From Alphaproteobacteria bacterium (GTDB taxonomy: Bacteria > Pseudomonadota > Alphaproteobacteria > JAGOMX01), in contig JAGOMX010000017.1 of assembly GCA_017993335.1 (NCBI GenBank), positions 1 to 35,564 on the forward strand: a stretch of 35,564 nucleotides of DNA, in the 5' to 3' direction. The stretch's first letter is position 1. Each line of letters starts with the position of its first letter. The position numbers were made by a program, and so were the translations under genes. A model generated the notes under the pieces. That model saw only the letters and a program-made list of their open reading frames with translations. It had not been told where the DNA came from and did not search any database. Positions 1 through 9,000 of this stretch are shown here, piece after piece.

Positions 1-26
1 GCTGAATTATTTATCGCACGAGGAGA

Positions 27-125
27 GCTGCTGTGCAGCACTCTGTTGCGCTGGATTCCCGCATGCGCGGGAATGACAAGCGACGAGGATAAAATTTATC
101 CGTTATTTTCTGGAATGGGTATAAT
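27..125 (+). repeat. Dispersed palindromic repeat, copy 1 (complete)
   Basis: Three parts are visible. Hairpin A at 27-39 is GCTGC-TGT-GCAGC. A 20-nt palindrome at 55-74 is ATTCCCGCATGCGCGGGAAT, followed by GACA. After 28 nt comes a tail at 103-125 containing TGGAATGGGTATAA. The same layout with different but still complementary arms occurs at 17222-17318. The element ends 3 nt from the rpmB stop codon, so it probably forms the 3' end of the rpmB transcript. No protein is apparent. Confidence 0.75.
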
Positions 126-127
126 TT

Positions 128-427
128 CTACGCCGCGTCTTCTAACTTAGAGGCGCAACGGGAAATTTGCTTTTTCAACAACAAGGCATCGCCAGTTAAT
201 TTGCGAGCTGGAGTTGCTGCCATAAAAGCATCAATACCACCCTTAAATTCAATTGTACGTATTGCACGAGTCGTCAAACGCATTTGCACCGTACGACCTA
301 AAGTCTCACTCAAGAAGGAAGCCTTCTGAAGATTTGGCAAAAAACGACGACGCGTTCTGTTTTTCGCATGACTTACATTATTTCCTGTTTGTACACCCTT
401 ACCGGTGACATCGCAACGACGAGACAT
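128..427 (-). CDS. rpmB: 50S ribosomal protein L28
   Basis: A 99-residue basic protein of the L28 family, a structural component of the large ribosomal subunit. The N-terminus MSRRCDVTGKG, followed by an NNVSHAKNRTRRRFLPNLQ stretch, is the family signature. The length is in the usual alphaproteobacterial range of about 95-100 residues. The start has a good Shine-Dalgarno sequence, AAGGAG, about 7 nt upstream on the minus strand. The gene stands alone, divergent from corA, with a plausible sigma-70 promoter at 467-495. Nothing appears truncated. Identification is by direct reading of the protein and is secure. Confidence 0.96.
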   Translation of the reverse strand: MSRRCDVTGKGVQTGNNVSHAKNRTRRRFLPNLQKASFLSETLGRTVQMRLTTRAIRTIEFKGGIDAFMAATPARKLTGDALLLKKQISRCASKLEDAA

Positions 428-466
428 CGTTTTTCTCCTTAAGAAACGTAATAAAACCTGGTCTTA

Positions 467-495
467 CTAATAAGCATAATTGCTGTAGGCGTCAA
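467..495 (-). promoter_or_regulatory. Putative sigma-70 promoter of rpmB
   Basis: On the minus strand a -35 box TTGACG (complement of 490-495) is separated by 17 nt from a -10 box TATTAG (complement of 467-472). It lies about 40 nt upstream of the rpmB start. The -35 match is 5 of 6 and the spacing is ideal; the -10 match is weaker. Prediction by eye only. Confidence 0.45.
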
Positions 496-509
496 GCTTA
501 ATCTATCAT
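480..509 (+). promoter_or_regulatory. Possible promoter of corA
   Basis: TTGCTG at 480-485 and TATCAT at 504-509 are 18 nt apart, about 33 nt before the first corA start codon. The -10 matches 5 of 6 consensus bases; the -35 is weak. It overlaps the predicted rpmB promoter on the other strand, so the two divergent genes may compete for this short spacer. Confidence 0.28.
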
Positions 510-542
510 AATCTCTAATAATTATTCGTTTGTCCGGGTGAG

Positions 543-1553
543 ATGAATGTTTTATCATACTTTAGTGAATCAAGAAGAAAAAGCATGATCAACGCTTACA
601 AGACAATAGGCGATTCGTTTAAGACAGTTCCGCAGGAAGATATAAAAGCGCAATCCAATGATATTTTTTGGGTTGACCTCTTTCATCCAACTTCGGAAGA
701 AGAATCTTTTATCGAGAGCTGGCTAGGCGTGAATATTCCAACCCATGATAAAATGCATGAAATTGAGCAGTCCAGTCGTCTTTATCAGCATGATCAGACC
801 TTGTTTATGACGTTAACAATGTTAACCCATGCCGACACACCTCAACCCGAATCCCATGATGTTAGCTTTGTGATCCATAACAATATTTTAATCACGACCA
901 GATATGTGAACACTCAACCCTTTGATCTATCCTCTCATGAAAATATTTCAAAGGATACTTATAAGAATGGTTCTGCATTGTTGACCTGGATGCTGGATAA
1001 AATCATAGACCACTTGGCCGATACACTGGAAAGCATTGCAAAACAAGTGGAGGAAACTGGCAGGCAGATATTTGATACGCAAGACAATTCATCCACAAGC
1101 CCTATTAAGTTCAGAAAAGTCATATCCTCCATTGGATTGCATCAAAACTTACTTTCTATCACACAAGAGGGCTTGTTCAGCGCAACCAGGCTTTTAAGCT
1201 TTATTTCTGAAATGCCTTTATTTAAAGAACCTCTGGAGAAAAAAGCTGTTCATAGCATGATGAGGGACTTACCGCCGTTGATCGAACACGCGACGTTTTT
1301 GTCGAATAAAATTAACTTTTTGCTGGATGCTACGTTGGGCATGATCAATATTGAGCAAAACACGATTATTAAGATTGTCTCTTTAGCCACCGTTGTGTTT
1401 TTACCGCCCACCTTAGTCGCTAGCGTATACGGCATGAACTTTCATTCTATACCGGAGTTACAATGGGAACACGGCTATCCATTTGCGATTATTCTCATGG
1501 TTTTGGCTGGTTTCCTCCCTTATGCTTACTTTAAATTTAAAAAATGGTTTTAA
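543..1553 (+). CDS. corA: CorA-type Mg2+/Co2+ transporter
   Basis: An inner-membrane divalent cation channel of the CorA family, which forms pentamers. The first roughly 265 residues are the soluble, mostly helical cytoplasmic domain. Two hydrophobic helices follow near the C-terminus, the first ending in the diagnostic YGMNF motif (GMN at residues 297-299) that forms the selectivity filter. The protein ends with the short basic tail KFKKWF typical of the family. Length is 336 residues from 543. An in-frame ATG at 585 would give 322 residues, closer to typical CorA, with the purine-rich AGAAGAAAAA upstream, so the start is uncertain by 14 codons. It is monocistronic and divergent from rpmB. 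Confidence 0.93.
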   Translation: MNVLSYFSESRRKSMINAYKTIGDSFKTVPQEDIKAQSNDIFWVDLFHPTSEEESFIESWLGVNIPTHDKMHEIEQSSRLYQHDQTLFMTLTMLTHADTPQPESHDVSFVIHNNILITTRYVNTQPFDLSSHENISKDTYKNGSALLTWMLDKIIDHLADTLESIAKQVEETGRQIFDTQDNSSTSPIKFRKVISSIGLHQNLLSITQEGLFSATRLLSFISEMPLFKEPLEKKAVHSMMRDLPPLIEHATFLSNKINFLLDATLGMINIEQNTIIKIVSLATVVFLPPTLVASVYGMNFHSIPELQWEHGYPFAIILMVLAGFLPYAYFKFKKWF

Positions 1554-1588
1554 AAGCCGCGTAACCGTGGACGATTATTCATGAAAAC

Positions 1589-1616
1589 TTGCATTCTTTA
1601 TGGACTTCGGTATACT
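1589..1616 (+). promoter_or_regulatory. Putative promoter of the lipid A operon
   Basis: TTGCAT (1589-1594), a 16-nt spacer and TATACT (1611-1616) lie about 30 nt before lpxD, in the only gap between corA and the tightly packed lpx genes. The -10 matches 5 of 6; the -35 matches only the TTG core. Position and spacing support it, but it is untested. Confidence 0.4.
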
Positions 1617-1644
1617 CCACAACCAAAGACAGGATGGATAATCG

Positions 1645-2676
1645 ATGGCAGATTCACTTTTTTTTGATTTCTCTGGAGCCAAATCGCTTGCGGAAATTAT
1701 AGATATCACGGGAACAAAAATAATCCGTGACATGCCTAATGGAATGAGCATGGAAACTCTTTTCTATGGTGTCAACACACTGCAACAAGCCACCCCACAA
1801 CAGGTAGCTGTTTTTCACAATATAAAGTATAAGTCGGCTTTACATGAATCTGTTGCGGGTATTATTTTTGTGGAGGATGCGCACGCTGAATTATGCCCGC
1901 AAGCTTCTATACCTCTTGTATCCCCTACTCCGTACCGAGCCTTTGCTAAACTTTCTGCGGCTTTTTACCCGGATCACAATAGCTTTTATAGCGGCACTAC
2001 AGATCGCCAACCGATTCACCCTAGTGCTAAAATAGGATCCAATTGCACCATCGAAACTGGCGCAACGATTGGCGAAAATGCCTCCATTGGTGATAACTGC
2101 TTCATTGGGGCTCATACCCATATCGGTCGTGGCGTACAGATTGGACACGATTGCAAGATAGCCTCCCATGTCACCATTACCCATGCCCTTATCGGCAACC
2201 AGGTAGTTTTGCACGCGGGCGTCCGAGTAGGACAAGCAGGTTTTGGTTTTCATATGGATAAACAAGGGCACTTGGCTCTGCCGCAATTAGGTCGTGTTCT
2301 TATCGAAGACGATGTGGATATTGGTGCGAACACAACAGTAGACCGAGGCAGCGGTGACGACACCATCATCGGCACGGGATCTCGCATCGACAATCTGGTC
2401 ATGATTGGCCATAATGTTCAAATCGGCAAAGGCTGTGTGATTGTTGCCCAAGTCGGCATTTCTGGCAGCACAAAAATTGGCAATCACTGCATTATCGCTG
2501 GCCAAGCTGGTCTAGCGGGGCATTTAAACATAGGCAACGGTGTCGTTGTTGCGGCACAAAGTGGTATTTTGAAGGATATTCCCGATGGCATGGCTGTCGG
2601 TGGTTCGCCTGCCGTTCCTAAAACCCAATGGCACAGACAGGTTGTGGCCTTGAAAAAACTGATCAACGTTAAGTAG
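1645..2676 (+). CDS. lpxD: UDP-3-O-(3-hydroxyacyl)glucosamine N-acyltransferase (LpxD)
   Basis: Third acyl-transfer step of lipid A synthesis: LpxD moves a 3-hydroxyacyl chain from acyl carrier protein to the 2-amino group of UDP-3-O-acyl-glucosamine in the cytoplasm. Residues 1-110 form the uridine-binding N-terminal domain. From about residue 124 onward the protein is a left-handed beta helix of hexapeptide repeats (IGxxxxIG pattern). The catalytic histidine corresponds to His256 in NLVMIGHNVQIG, equivalent to His239 of E. coli LpxD. Length (343) is normal. AGGATGG precedes the ATG. It is the first gene of the lpxD-fabZ-lpxA-lpxI-lpxB operon; the 10-nt gap to fabZ implies co-transcription. 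Confidence 0.96.
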   Translation: MADSLFFDFSGAKSLAEIIDITGTKIIRDMPNGMSMETLFYGVNTLQQATPQQVAVFHNIKYKSALHESVAGIIFVEDAHAELCPQASIPLVSPTPYRAFAKLSAAFYPDHNSFYSGTTDRQPIHPSAKIGSNCTIETGATIGENASIGDNCFIGAHTHIGRGVQIGHDCKIASHVTITHALIGNQVVLHAGVRVGQAGFGFHMDKQGHLALPQLGRVLIEDDVDIGANTTVDRGSGDDTIIGTGSRIDNLVMIGHNVQIGKGCVIVAQVGISGSTKIGNHCIIAGQAGLAGHLNIGNGVVVAAQSGILKDIPDGMAVGGSPAVPKTQWHRQVVALKKLINVK

Positions 2677-2686
2677 GATTATTTTT

Positions 2687-3184
2687 ATGACAATAGATAA
2701 CATTATTGAACTACACCCTAAAACCCCTGATGAAGTTCTGGATGTGGAACAGATCCAAAAACTAATTCCGCATCGTGCTCCATTTTTGCTTTTAGAAAAA
2801 TTAAAAAACATTGTCCCCAATGAAAGCGCAGTAGGTATAAAATGTGTGTCGGTGAACGAGGCGCATTTCCAGGGGCATTTTCCGAAATATAAGGTTATGC
2901 CGGGCGTATTAATTATTGAAGCCATGGCTCAAACTTCTGCGGCATTGGTTACATACACCCTGAATCTGCAACAAGATGATCTGATTGTCTACTTTATGTC
3001 TGTAGATAATGCCCGCTTTCGCAAGCCTGTGGTTCCTGGTGACGTCGTTGAACTGCACGTAAAAAAGATTCAACAACGGGGAGCGGTTTGGAAATTTACT
3101 GGAAAAGCCTACGTGGATGGTAACCTGCATGCAGAAGCCACCTATACAGCCATGATTGTGGACAACTCAAAACCTAAGAAATAA
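2687..3184 (+). CDS. fabZ: 3-hydroxyacyl-ACP dehydratase FabZ
   Basis: Dehydrates (3R)-3-hydroxyacyl-ACP to trans-2-enoyl-ACP in fatty-acid elongation. It competes with LpxA and LpxD for the same substrate pool, which explains its place in the lipid A operon. The hotdog fold is recognised by HRAPFLLLEKL, then HFQGHFP with catalytic His64 and MPGVLIIEAMAQ with catalytic Glu78. Both are offset by ten from E. coli His54 and Glu68, reflecting a slightly longer N-terminus. Length 165 residues. AGGA lies about 8 nt before the ATG. Ten nucleotides separate its stop from the lpxA start. Identification is secure. Confidence 0.96.
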   Translation: MTIDNIIELHPKTPDEVLDVEQIQKLIPHRAPFLLLEKLKNIVPNESAVGIKCVSVNEAHFQGHFPKYKVMPGVLIIEAMAQTSAALVTYTLNLQQDDLIVYFMSVDNARFRKPVVPGDVVELHVKKIQQRGAVWKFTGKAYVDGNLHAEATYTAMIVDNSKPKK

Positions 3185-3194
3185 AGGAATCCAA

Positions 3195-3989
3195 ATGCCC
3201 ACAAACATACACGCGTCAGCGATTGTATCTACCGGCGCCAAAATCGGTAACAATGTTCAGATCGGCCCTTATTGTATTATAGGAGATCATGTGACGTTGC
3301 ATGATGACACAACACTTATGTCTCATGTCGTTATTGATGGCAGAACAGAAGTGGGTGAAGGTACAAAGATATACCCCTTCGCATGCATAGGCACACCGCC
3401 ACAATCTCGTCAGCACGAAACCTCCCCGGATGCCAGGCTTATCATCGGCAAGCATAACATTATTCGTGAATATGTTACGATGCAACCGGGCACGGAAAAA
3501 GATGGTTTAATCACCACCGTCGGTGATCATGGTTTATTTATGGCGAACTCACATGTGGCTCATGATTGCCATATTGGAAATCATGTGATTATGGCAAACT
3601 GCGCTACGATTGCCGGTCATGTCACCGTTGGCGACCATGCAACACTTGGTGGACTTTCCGCGGTGCATCAGTTTGTCCATATTGGTCATCATGCATTTAT
3701 TGGTGGCACAGCTGGCATTACGAACGATATCATTCCGTATGCTATGGTTTTAGGAAAAAAAGATGGCTTGGCCGGATTAAATCTCGTTGGATTAAAAAGA
3801 ATGGGAGTTCCTCGAGAAACCATTCAAGAAATGGTTTCAGCCTATAACGAATTATTTTCTGATGAGGATACTTTATTGGAAAGAAAAACCCGTGTAGCAG
3901 AAAAATATAAGCACAATTCTTACGTGATGGACATCCTTAACTTCATCAACCAGGATTCCAAACGCTCCATTAGCCTTCCAGCGGCATGA
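3195..3989 (+). CDS. lpxA: UDP-N-acetylglucosamine acyltransferase (LpxA)
   Basis: First committed acylation of lipid A: transfers 3-hydroxyacyl from ACP to the 3-OH of UDP-GlcNAc. The protein (264 residues from the ATG at 3195) begins with hexapeptide beta-helix repeats (GAKIGNNVQIGPYCIIG) and ends in a helical domain. The catalytic histidine is His123 in NSHVAHDCHIG, equivalent to His125 in E. coli. The reading frame is open upstream to 3156 inside fabZ. Start 3195 was chosen because AAAGGAA lies just before it and the resulting length matches the 262-residue E. coli enzyme. The stop lies 6 nt from the lpxI start. Confidence 0.96.
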   Translation: MPTNIHASAIVSTGAKIGNNVQIGPYCIIGDHVTLHDDTTLMSHVVIDGRTEVGEGTKIYPFACIGTPPQSRQHETSPDARLIIGKHNIIREYVTMQPGTEKDGLITTVGDHGLFMANSHVAHDCHIGNHVIMANCATIAGHVTVGDHATLGGLSAVHQFVHIGHHAFIGGTAGITNDIIPYAMVLGKKDGLAGLNLVGLKRMGVPRETIQEMVSAYNELFSDEDTLLERKTRVAEKYKHNSYVMDILNFINQDSKRSISLPAA

Positions 3990-3995
3990 ATTCAC

Positions 3996-4829
3996 ATGGA
4001 AAGAAAACTCGGCATCATTGCAGGCAGTGGCGATTTACCCCGCAAGGTAATTGCTCACTGCCGCGATCAACATAAACCATATTTTGTTCTGGCCATAGAA
4101 GGTCAAACGGACTCCTTAACAATAGAAAATTCAGAACACTGTTGGATTAAATTAGGATCCATCGGTGCAGCTATTCAAACCCTGAAGAACGCTGGTGTTC
4201 GGGATATATTAATGGCCGGCCCTGTAAAAAGACCCGGCTGGAGCGATATTCGCCCAGACGCAAAAGGAGCTTTATGGCTCGCGAAGCTTGCAAAGAATGC
4301 TTTCGGTGATGACAGTCTTTTTCGTATTCTGATCGAATTGATAGAAAAAGAAGGATTTTCCGTAATCGGCATCGAAACGCTCATGGGGCAAGCAATTCTG
4401 GCACCGCAGGGGTTAATGGGGACTGTCGATTTAGACGAAGCCGCATGGAAAGACATTCAACACGCCCAAAAGATTTTAAAATTAACGGGAGAAGCCGATA
4501 TCGGGCAGTCTCTCATTATTCAAGATGGTGTTATCCTAGGCATTGAGGCCGCAGAAGGCACCAATGAACTGATCCGCCGGTGTCAGCACCTACATCGCCC
4601 AGGCCCTGGAGGCATCTTGTTAAAAATGACTAAGCCGTGGCAAGAACGACGAGTGGACCTGCCAACCATCGGCATTGAAACCATACAACTGGCATCGGAT
4701 CATGGCTTGCGTGGAATTGCAGTGGAATCAGGTAGCGTACAAATCTTGCAAAAAGAAGAATGCACAACCTATGCGGATAAAAAAGGATTGTTTTTAATAG
4801 GGATCCCCCATGACAGGGCCTACCCATGA
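3996..4829 (+). CDS. lpxI: UDP-2,3-diacylglucosamine diphosphatase LpxI
   Basis: Hydrolyses UDP-2,3-diacylglucosamine to lipid X and UMP, the step done by unrelated LpxH in E. coli; LpxI is the form typical of alphaproteobacteria. The N-terminus LGIIAGSGDLPRKVIAHC is characteristic of the family. The C-terminal half carries GPGGILLKMTKPWQERRVDL with a conserved Asp221 likely in the catalytic centre. Length 277 residues is normal. The final codons and TGA stop (4827-4829) fall within sequence resembling the tail of the dispersed repeat, so the C-terminus may have been altered by its insertion. The start has no strong Shine-Dalgarno sequence and may be translationally coupled to lpxA. Confidence 0.93.
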   Translation: MERKLGIIAGSGDLPRKVIAHCRDQHKPYFVLAIEGQTDSLTIENSEHCWIKLGSIGAAIQTLKNAGVRDILMAGPVKRPGWSDIRPDAKGALWLAKLAKNAFGDDSLFRILIELIEKEGFSVIGIETLMGQAILAPQGLMGTVDLDEAAWKDIQHAQKILKLTGEADIGQSLIIQDGVILGIEAAEGTNELIRRCQHLHRPGPGGILLKMTKPWQERRVDLPTIGIETIQLASDHGLRGIAVESGSVQILQKEECTTYADKKGLFLIGIPHDRAYP

Positions 4830-4883
4830 AAAATTTAAGAGAGGAAGTGCGCCCACACCTGTCACACCTGCGAAGGCCCTGCA
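4820..4883 (-). repeat. Dispersed palindromic repeat, copy 4 (truncated), at the lpxI/lpxB junction
   Basis: Twenty-six bases at 4852-4877 are identical to 15032-15057 in copy 3. On the minus strand they read as the right palindrome arm GCAGGTGT followed by GACAGG. The other palindrome arm is degenerate. A stretch at 4820-4839, in the place where complete copies carry their tail, still resembles it (CATGGGTA on the minus strand). Hairpin A is absent. The element covers the lpxI stop codon and the sequence just before the usual lpxB start. Confidence 0.65.
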
Positions 4884-4887
4884 CCCC

Positions 4888-6048
4888 ATGACAACCCCCG
4901 TGAAAACTAAAAAAATATTTGTTCTTGCCGGTGAATCCTCTGGTGATTTACTGGGAGGAAAGTTATTGCAGGCGATTCGCGAATTGAATCCTCAGATCGA
5001 ATTTATCGGCATTGGTGGGCCACATATGCAAGCCGCAGGCCTCAAATCGCTTTTCCCGATGGAGGAACTTTCTATCATGGGTATTTTCGAGGTTCTTCGT
5101 CACCTGCCACAAATATTAAAGCGCATCCAATACGTAGCAGATTTCATCCAAGACAACCAACCCGACGTCATCGTCACAATTGATTTGCCTGATTTTTCTT
5201 TTCGTTTGGCAAAGAAAGTGCGACCATTCGGCATCCCGCATATCCACTACACCGCCCCTAGCGTATGGGCGTGGAGGCCAGGGCGGGCAAAAAAAATATC
5301 CAAACTCGTCGATCATTTATTATGCCTCTTGCCCTTTGAGCCTCCCTACTTTACGGTTCATGGATTAAAAGCAACCTTTGTGGGTCACATGGTGACAGAG
5401 CTAGCGATTCCTTCCATTCCTACAGATGCTTTTTATAAACGGCACAATTTATACTCTCATCAAACGCTGATCTGCATGCTCCCCGGAAGCCGGCATGGTG
5501 AAGCCAAGCGTATGCTGCCGGTGTTTATAGAAACCTTAAAGAAAATAGCCCTTTTGCACCCGGATGCGGTTATTGCAGTCCCCACGGTAAAAGCAACCGA
5601 TGCGTTGGTAAAACAAAGCCTGCAGAATACAGGGTTAAACATTATATATATCACGGACCAGCAAGAAAGATATGAAGCCATGAGGGCATGCCATGCGGCA
5701 TTAGCGGCCTCAGGCACGGTAAGTCTTGAATTATCGATGGCACAAACGCCTACGGTCATAGCCTACAAAGTCAATGCCATAACCGCATGGATCGCCAGAA
5801 AAATTGTTTATGCTCGTTACATGACCCTTACCAATATATTGTTGGATCGTGAAGCTATCCCTGAGTTCTTTCAAGAAAAATGCACGGCGGAAAATTTATT
5901 TAAAGCCCTGAATAATCTGTTGATACAAAAAGAAACAGTCCAACGGATGAATGCAAATCAAAAGGAAGCGATGAAAATGCTAGCGCCGGGAGATAAATCC
6001 CCCAGCGCTATAGCTGCTGAAACTGTTTTATCTTACATCAACCCCTAA
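4888..6048 (+). CDS. lpxB: Lipid-A-disaccharide synthase (LpxB)
   Basis: Condenses lipid X with UDP-2,3-diacylglucosamine to the tetra-acyl disaccharide-1-phosphate at the inner-membrane face. It is a GT-B glycosyltransferase of family GT19. Visible landmarks are KIFVLAGESSGD at the N-terminus, FIGIGGPHMQAAGL, the SVWAWRPGRAKKI stretch and the ASGTVSLELSM region. From 4888 the length is 386, close to the 382 of E. coli. The frame is also open to an ATG at 4810 that overlaps lpxI and has AGGGA upstream; that start would add 26 residues, most of them translated from repeat copy 4. I prefer 4888, though its only upstream AAGG (4873-4876) lies inside the repeat and 11 nt away. The stop overlaps that of the convergent RTX gene. 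Confidence 0.94.
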   Translation: MTTPVKTKKIFVLAGESSGDLLGGKLLQAIRELNPQIEFIGIGGPHMQAAGLKSLFPMEELSIMGIFEVLRHLPQILKRIQYVADFIQDNQPDVIVTIDLPDFSFRLAKKVRPFGIPHIHYTAPSVWAWRPGRAKKISKLVDHLLCLLPFEPPYFTVHGLKATFVGHMVTELAIPSIPTDAFYKRHNLYSHQTLICMLPGSRHGEAKRMLPVFIETLKKIALLHPDAVIAVPTVKATDALVKQSLQNTGLNIIYITDQQERYEAMRACHAALAASGTVSLELSMAQTPTVIAYKVNAITAWIARKIVYARYMTLTNILLDREAIPEFFQEKCTAENLFKALNNLLIQKETVQRMNANQKEAMKMLAPGDKSPSAIAAETVLSYINP

Positions 6049-9000
6049 GCCGATACTACGATGTTCACGCCCGCATCCACCAGTTGTGCGAACGTATGAA
6101 TCGATCCACTTCCGGGCACGCTGGATCCAATTCCCTCAATGATGATGAAACCATGACTCCCTAAATCAACCTTGATATCGCTACCATTGGAGGATGTGTT
6201 GAATGCACCACTGCCGTTGTTATAGTTGCCTTCCAGAACTTTAAAGTTAGTATTGGCATCCAAATCTGCAACGGTTATTCCACTGATACCATTCTTTTCC
6301 ATCACATTATCAAAAAATAAAATATCCCCAGGGTTGTTATTTTTCGCTAAATCGAAATCTGTAATGAGGTCGCCACCATTATTAAAATTGCCGCCGAGAT
6401 CGTAAAGAAAGGCATCTTGGCCGGATCCGCCTGACAATTCATCATTGCCAGTACCCCCATAGAGGGTGTCCTTGCCGGAGTCACCCCTCATATCATCATG
6501 GCCTTCCCCGCCGACAAGGATATCATTCCCAGAACCACCCACAATCTCGTCATTACCTTTACCTCCAAAGATAAAGTCACCACAGGCACCGCCGGTGAGA
6601 TGAGAATCCTTACTTCCACCGATCAATATATCATTATCAGCGCCGCCGCTGAGGTTCAGGTCCTGCTTACTGCTTTTATCCATCAGAAAGTCATTCCCAT
6701 TTCCACCGTTGATGTTATTGCCGCTAACTGCAAATACAATATCATCCCCATTGGCAGATCCCAGGACAGAAACAGGTACACCAGATGGGCCTGTGAAATA
6801 CTGAGCATGGCTATAATCTGAATTATTGGTATGAGCTGGATCTGTAAAATAGTCAGTTAAATGCTGAACCACCGCAAGCCCCAAAAGCCCATTGGCCATA
6901 TACTTATCCGACGAATCAAACGGAGGCTTATATATAGGAAAGACATCACAATCATCCTCATGACAACCGCAATCTGGCTTATCTTCTAAACCGGTGATAT
7001 TGATTGTTTGTTTAGACGTATCTGTGCCCCCATTGTTGTCCGTGACGGTATAGTTAACGCGAATACTCACAAGATCATCTTTATTCATACTGTTCCAGAA
7101 TGCGTCGTTCTTGCTAGTGATTTGCTCCGAGCCAGTCTCTGGATCTACGGTCATGGTAAGGACATCATTGCCATTATGCTTAATGGTTACCACAAATCCA
7201 CTGATACTCCAGGTGAAAATACCGCCCATGTTCGTGGTGATCGTTGCGGAGTCTAGAGATTGCACATCGATATCATCCCCATCTGGATCCGTCGCGCCAG
7301 ATAACTTGAAATTTGGCAAGAATGGATCGTTCTGGATTTGATCTTCGGTGAAGTTTGCTACTTCATCAGGATCAACGGGCTTATCATTGCGGCCGCACAC
7401 ATTGATTTCTTGTGTAGATGTATCGGTGCCACCATTTCCATCTGTGATGGTGTAACCAACTCTTATGCTCACAAAATCATTCTTGCCTAAGCCATTCCAG
7501 AAAGCGTCATTCTTACTGGTGATTTGCTCGGAGCCTGTCTCTGGATCCACGGTCATGGTGAGAACATCGTTGCCGTTATGCTTAATGGTTACCACAAAAC
7601 CACTGATGCTCCAGGTGAATGTACCTCCTATGTTGCTGGTAATGGATGCGGAGTCTAGCGACTGGACATCCAAGTCGTCTCCATCCGGATCGATCGCCCC
7701 GGCCAGTTTAAAGTTCACCAAGAATGGATCATTTTGGATTTGATCTTCGGTGAAGTTTGCTACTTCATCAGGGTCAACGGGCTTATCATTGCGACCACAC
7801 ACATTAATCGTCTGCATCGATGTATCGGTAGCCCCATTTTCATCTACAACCGTATACCCTACCTTTATAGTTACAAAATCATTCTTGCCTAAGCTACTCC
7901 AGAAAGCATCGTTTTTACTGGTGATTTGCTCGGAGCCTGTCTCTGGATCCACAGTCATGGTGAGAACATCGTTGCCGTTATGCTTAATTGTTACTACAAA
8001 ACCACTGATGCTCCAGGTGAAAATACCGCCTATGTTTGTGGTGATGGAGGCTGAGTCCAGAGATTGCACATCAACATCATCGCCATCTACATCCATTGCG
8101 CCATTAAGTTTAAAGTTCACCAAGAATGGATCGTTTTGGATTTGATCTTCGGTGAAGTTTGCCACCTCATCTGGGTCTACCGGTACGTCGTTCAAACCAT
8201 ATATATCAATGGTTGCAGTTGAATCATCCGTTCCACCATTGTTATCCGTAATCGTATAGTGGATTTTTGCATCCACCAAATCCCCTACACCCAGCGCACT
8301 CCAGAAGGCATTATCCAGACTTGTGGTTTGCTTTGTTCCTGTCTCAGGATCAAAGGTAAATGTGAGGACATCATTGCCTAAATAACTCACGGTTACAACG
8401 AAACCAACAATACTAATGGTAAAGTTACCGCTGACATCCACACCGTTTATATTTGCTGTGATATTGCCTGAGTTTAACGATAGCACATCCAGGTCGTCCC
8501 CATCCGGATCTGTCGCGCCGTTTAAAAGGAAATCCATAACGGTTTGCCCCGCCTGCACTTCATCCTCGCTATACGTCACCTCCTCATCAGGATCTATGGG
8601 AGGATTGTTTTGTGGGTCCTCTTCCTCATCTATACCACCGCCTGTATCATCATCCGTATTCTCATCCGTTAAGACACCCAAAACAACGGTTCTCTTTTCT
8701 TCGATGCGTTCAGACAATGGATCTGGAATATGGATCTGATTTCCTGGGTCTAAATCAGGTATTAGTCCATTCAAACCAAACATATAACTATAAATCTCGG
8801 CGGAGAGCTCCGTAAAAATTCTATCGGCCAGGCCTTCAAAAGCCGCCTTGGTATTCCCATAAGGGGCAAGACTTGTTAAATCAGCTGCAGACCCCATATG
8901 AGGAGGAGGTAAATCTCCGGGGAGCGCTGGTTTTTTTTCCGTATTCTCTACATTAAAATCTATGGGAGCAGGTTCGCTTATATAATCAGAAAATTCAACT

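Noticed and set aside
3156-3194. Longer LpxA N-terminus starting inside fabZ
   Set aside because: The start at 3195 has a good ribosome site and gives the family length; the extension overlaps fabZ and is not conserved in type.
6975-8180. Regular repeats that might suggest a CRISPR array
   Set aside because: The units are 402 bp, coding and in frame, with no short repeat-spacer structure; no cas genes are present.
6498-8815. Several open frames on the plus strand opposite the RTX gene
   Set aside because: They repeat with the 402-bp units and are complements of the real gene; they have no ribosome sites or family motifs.
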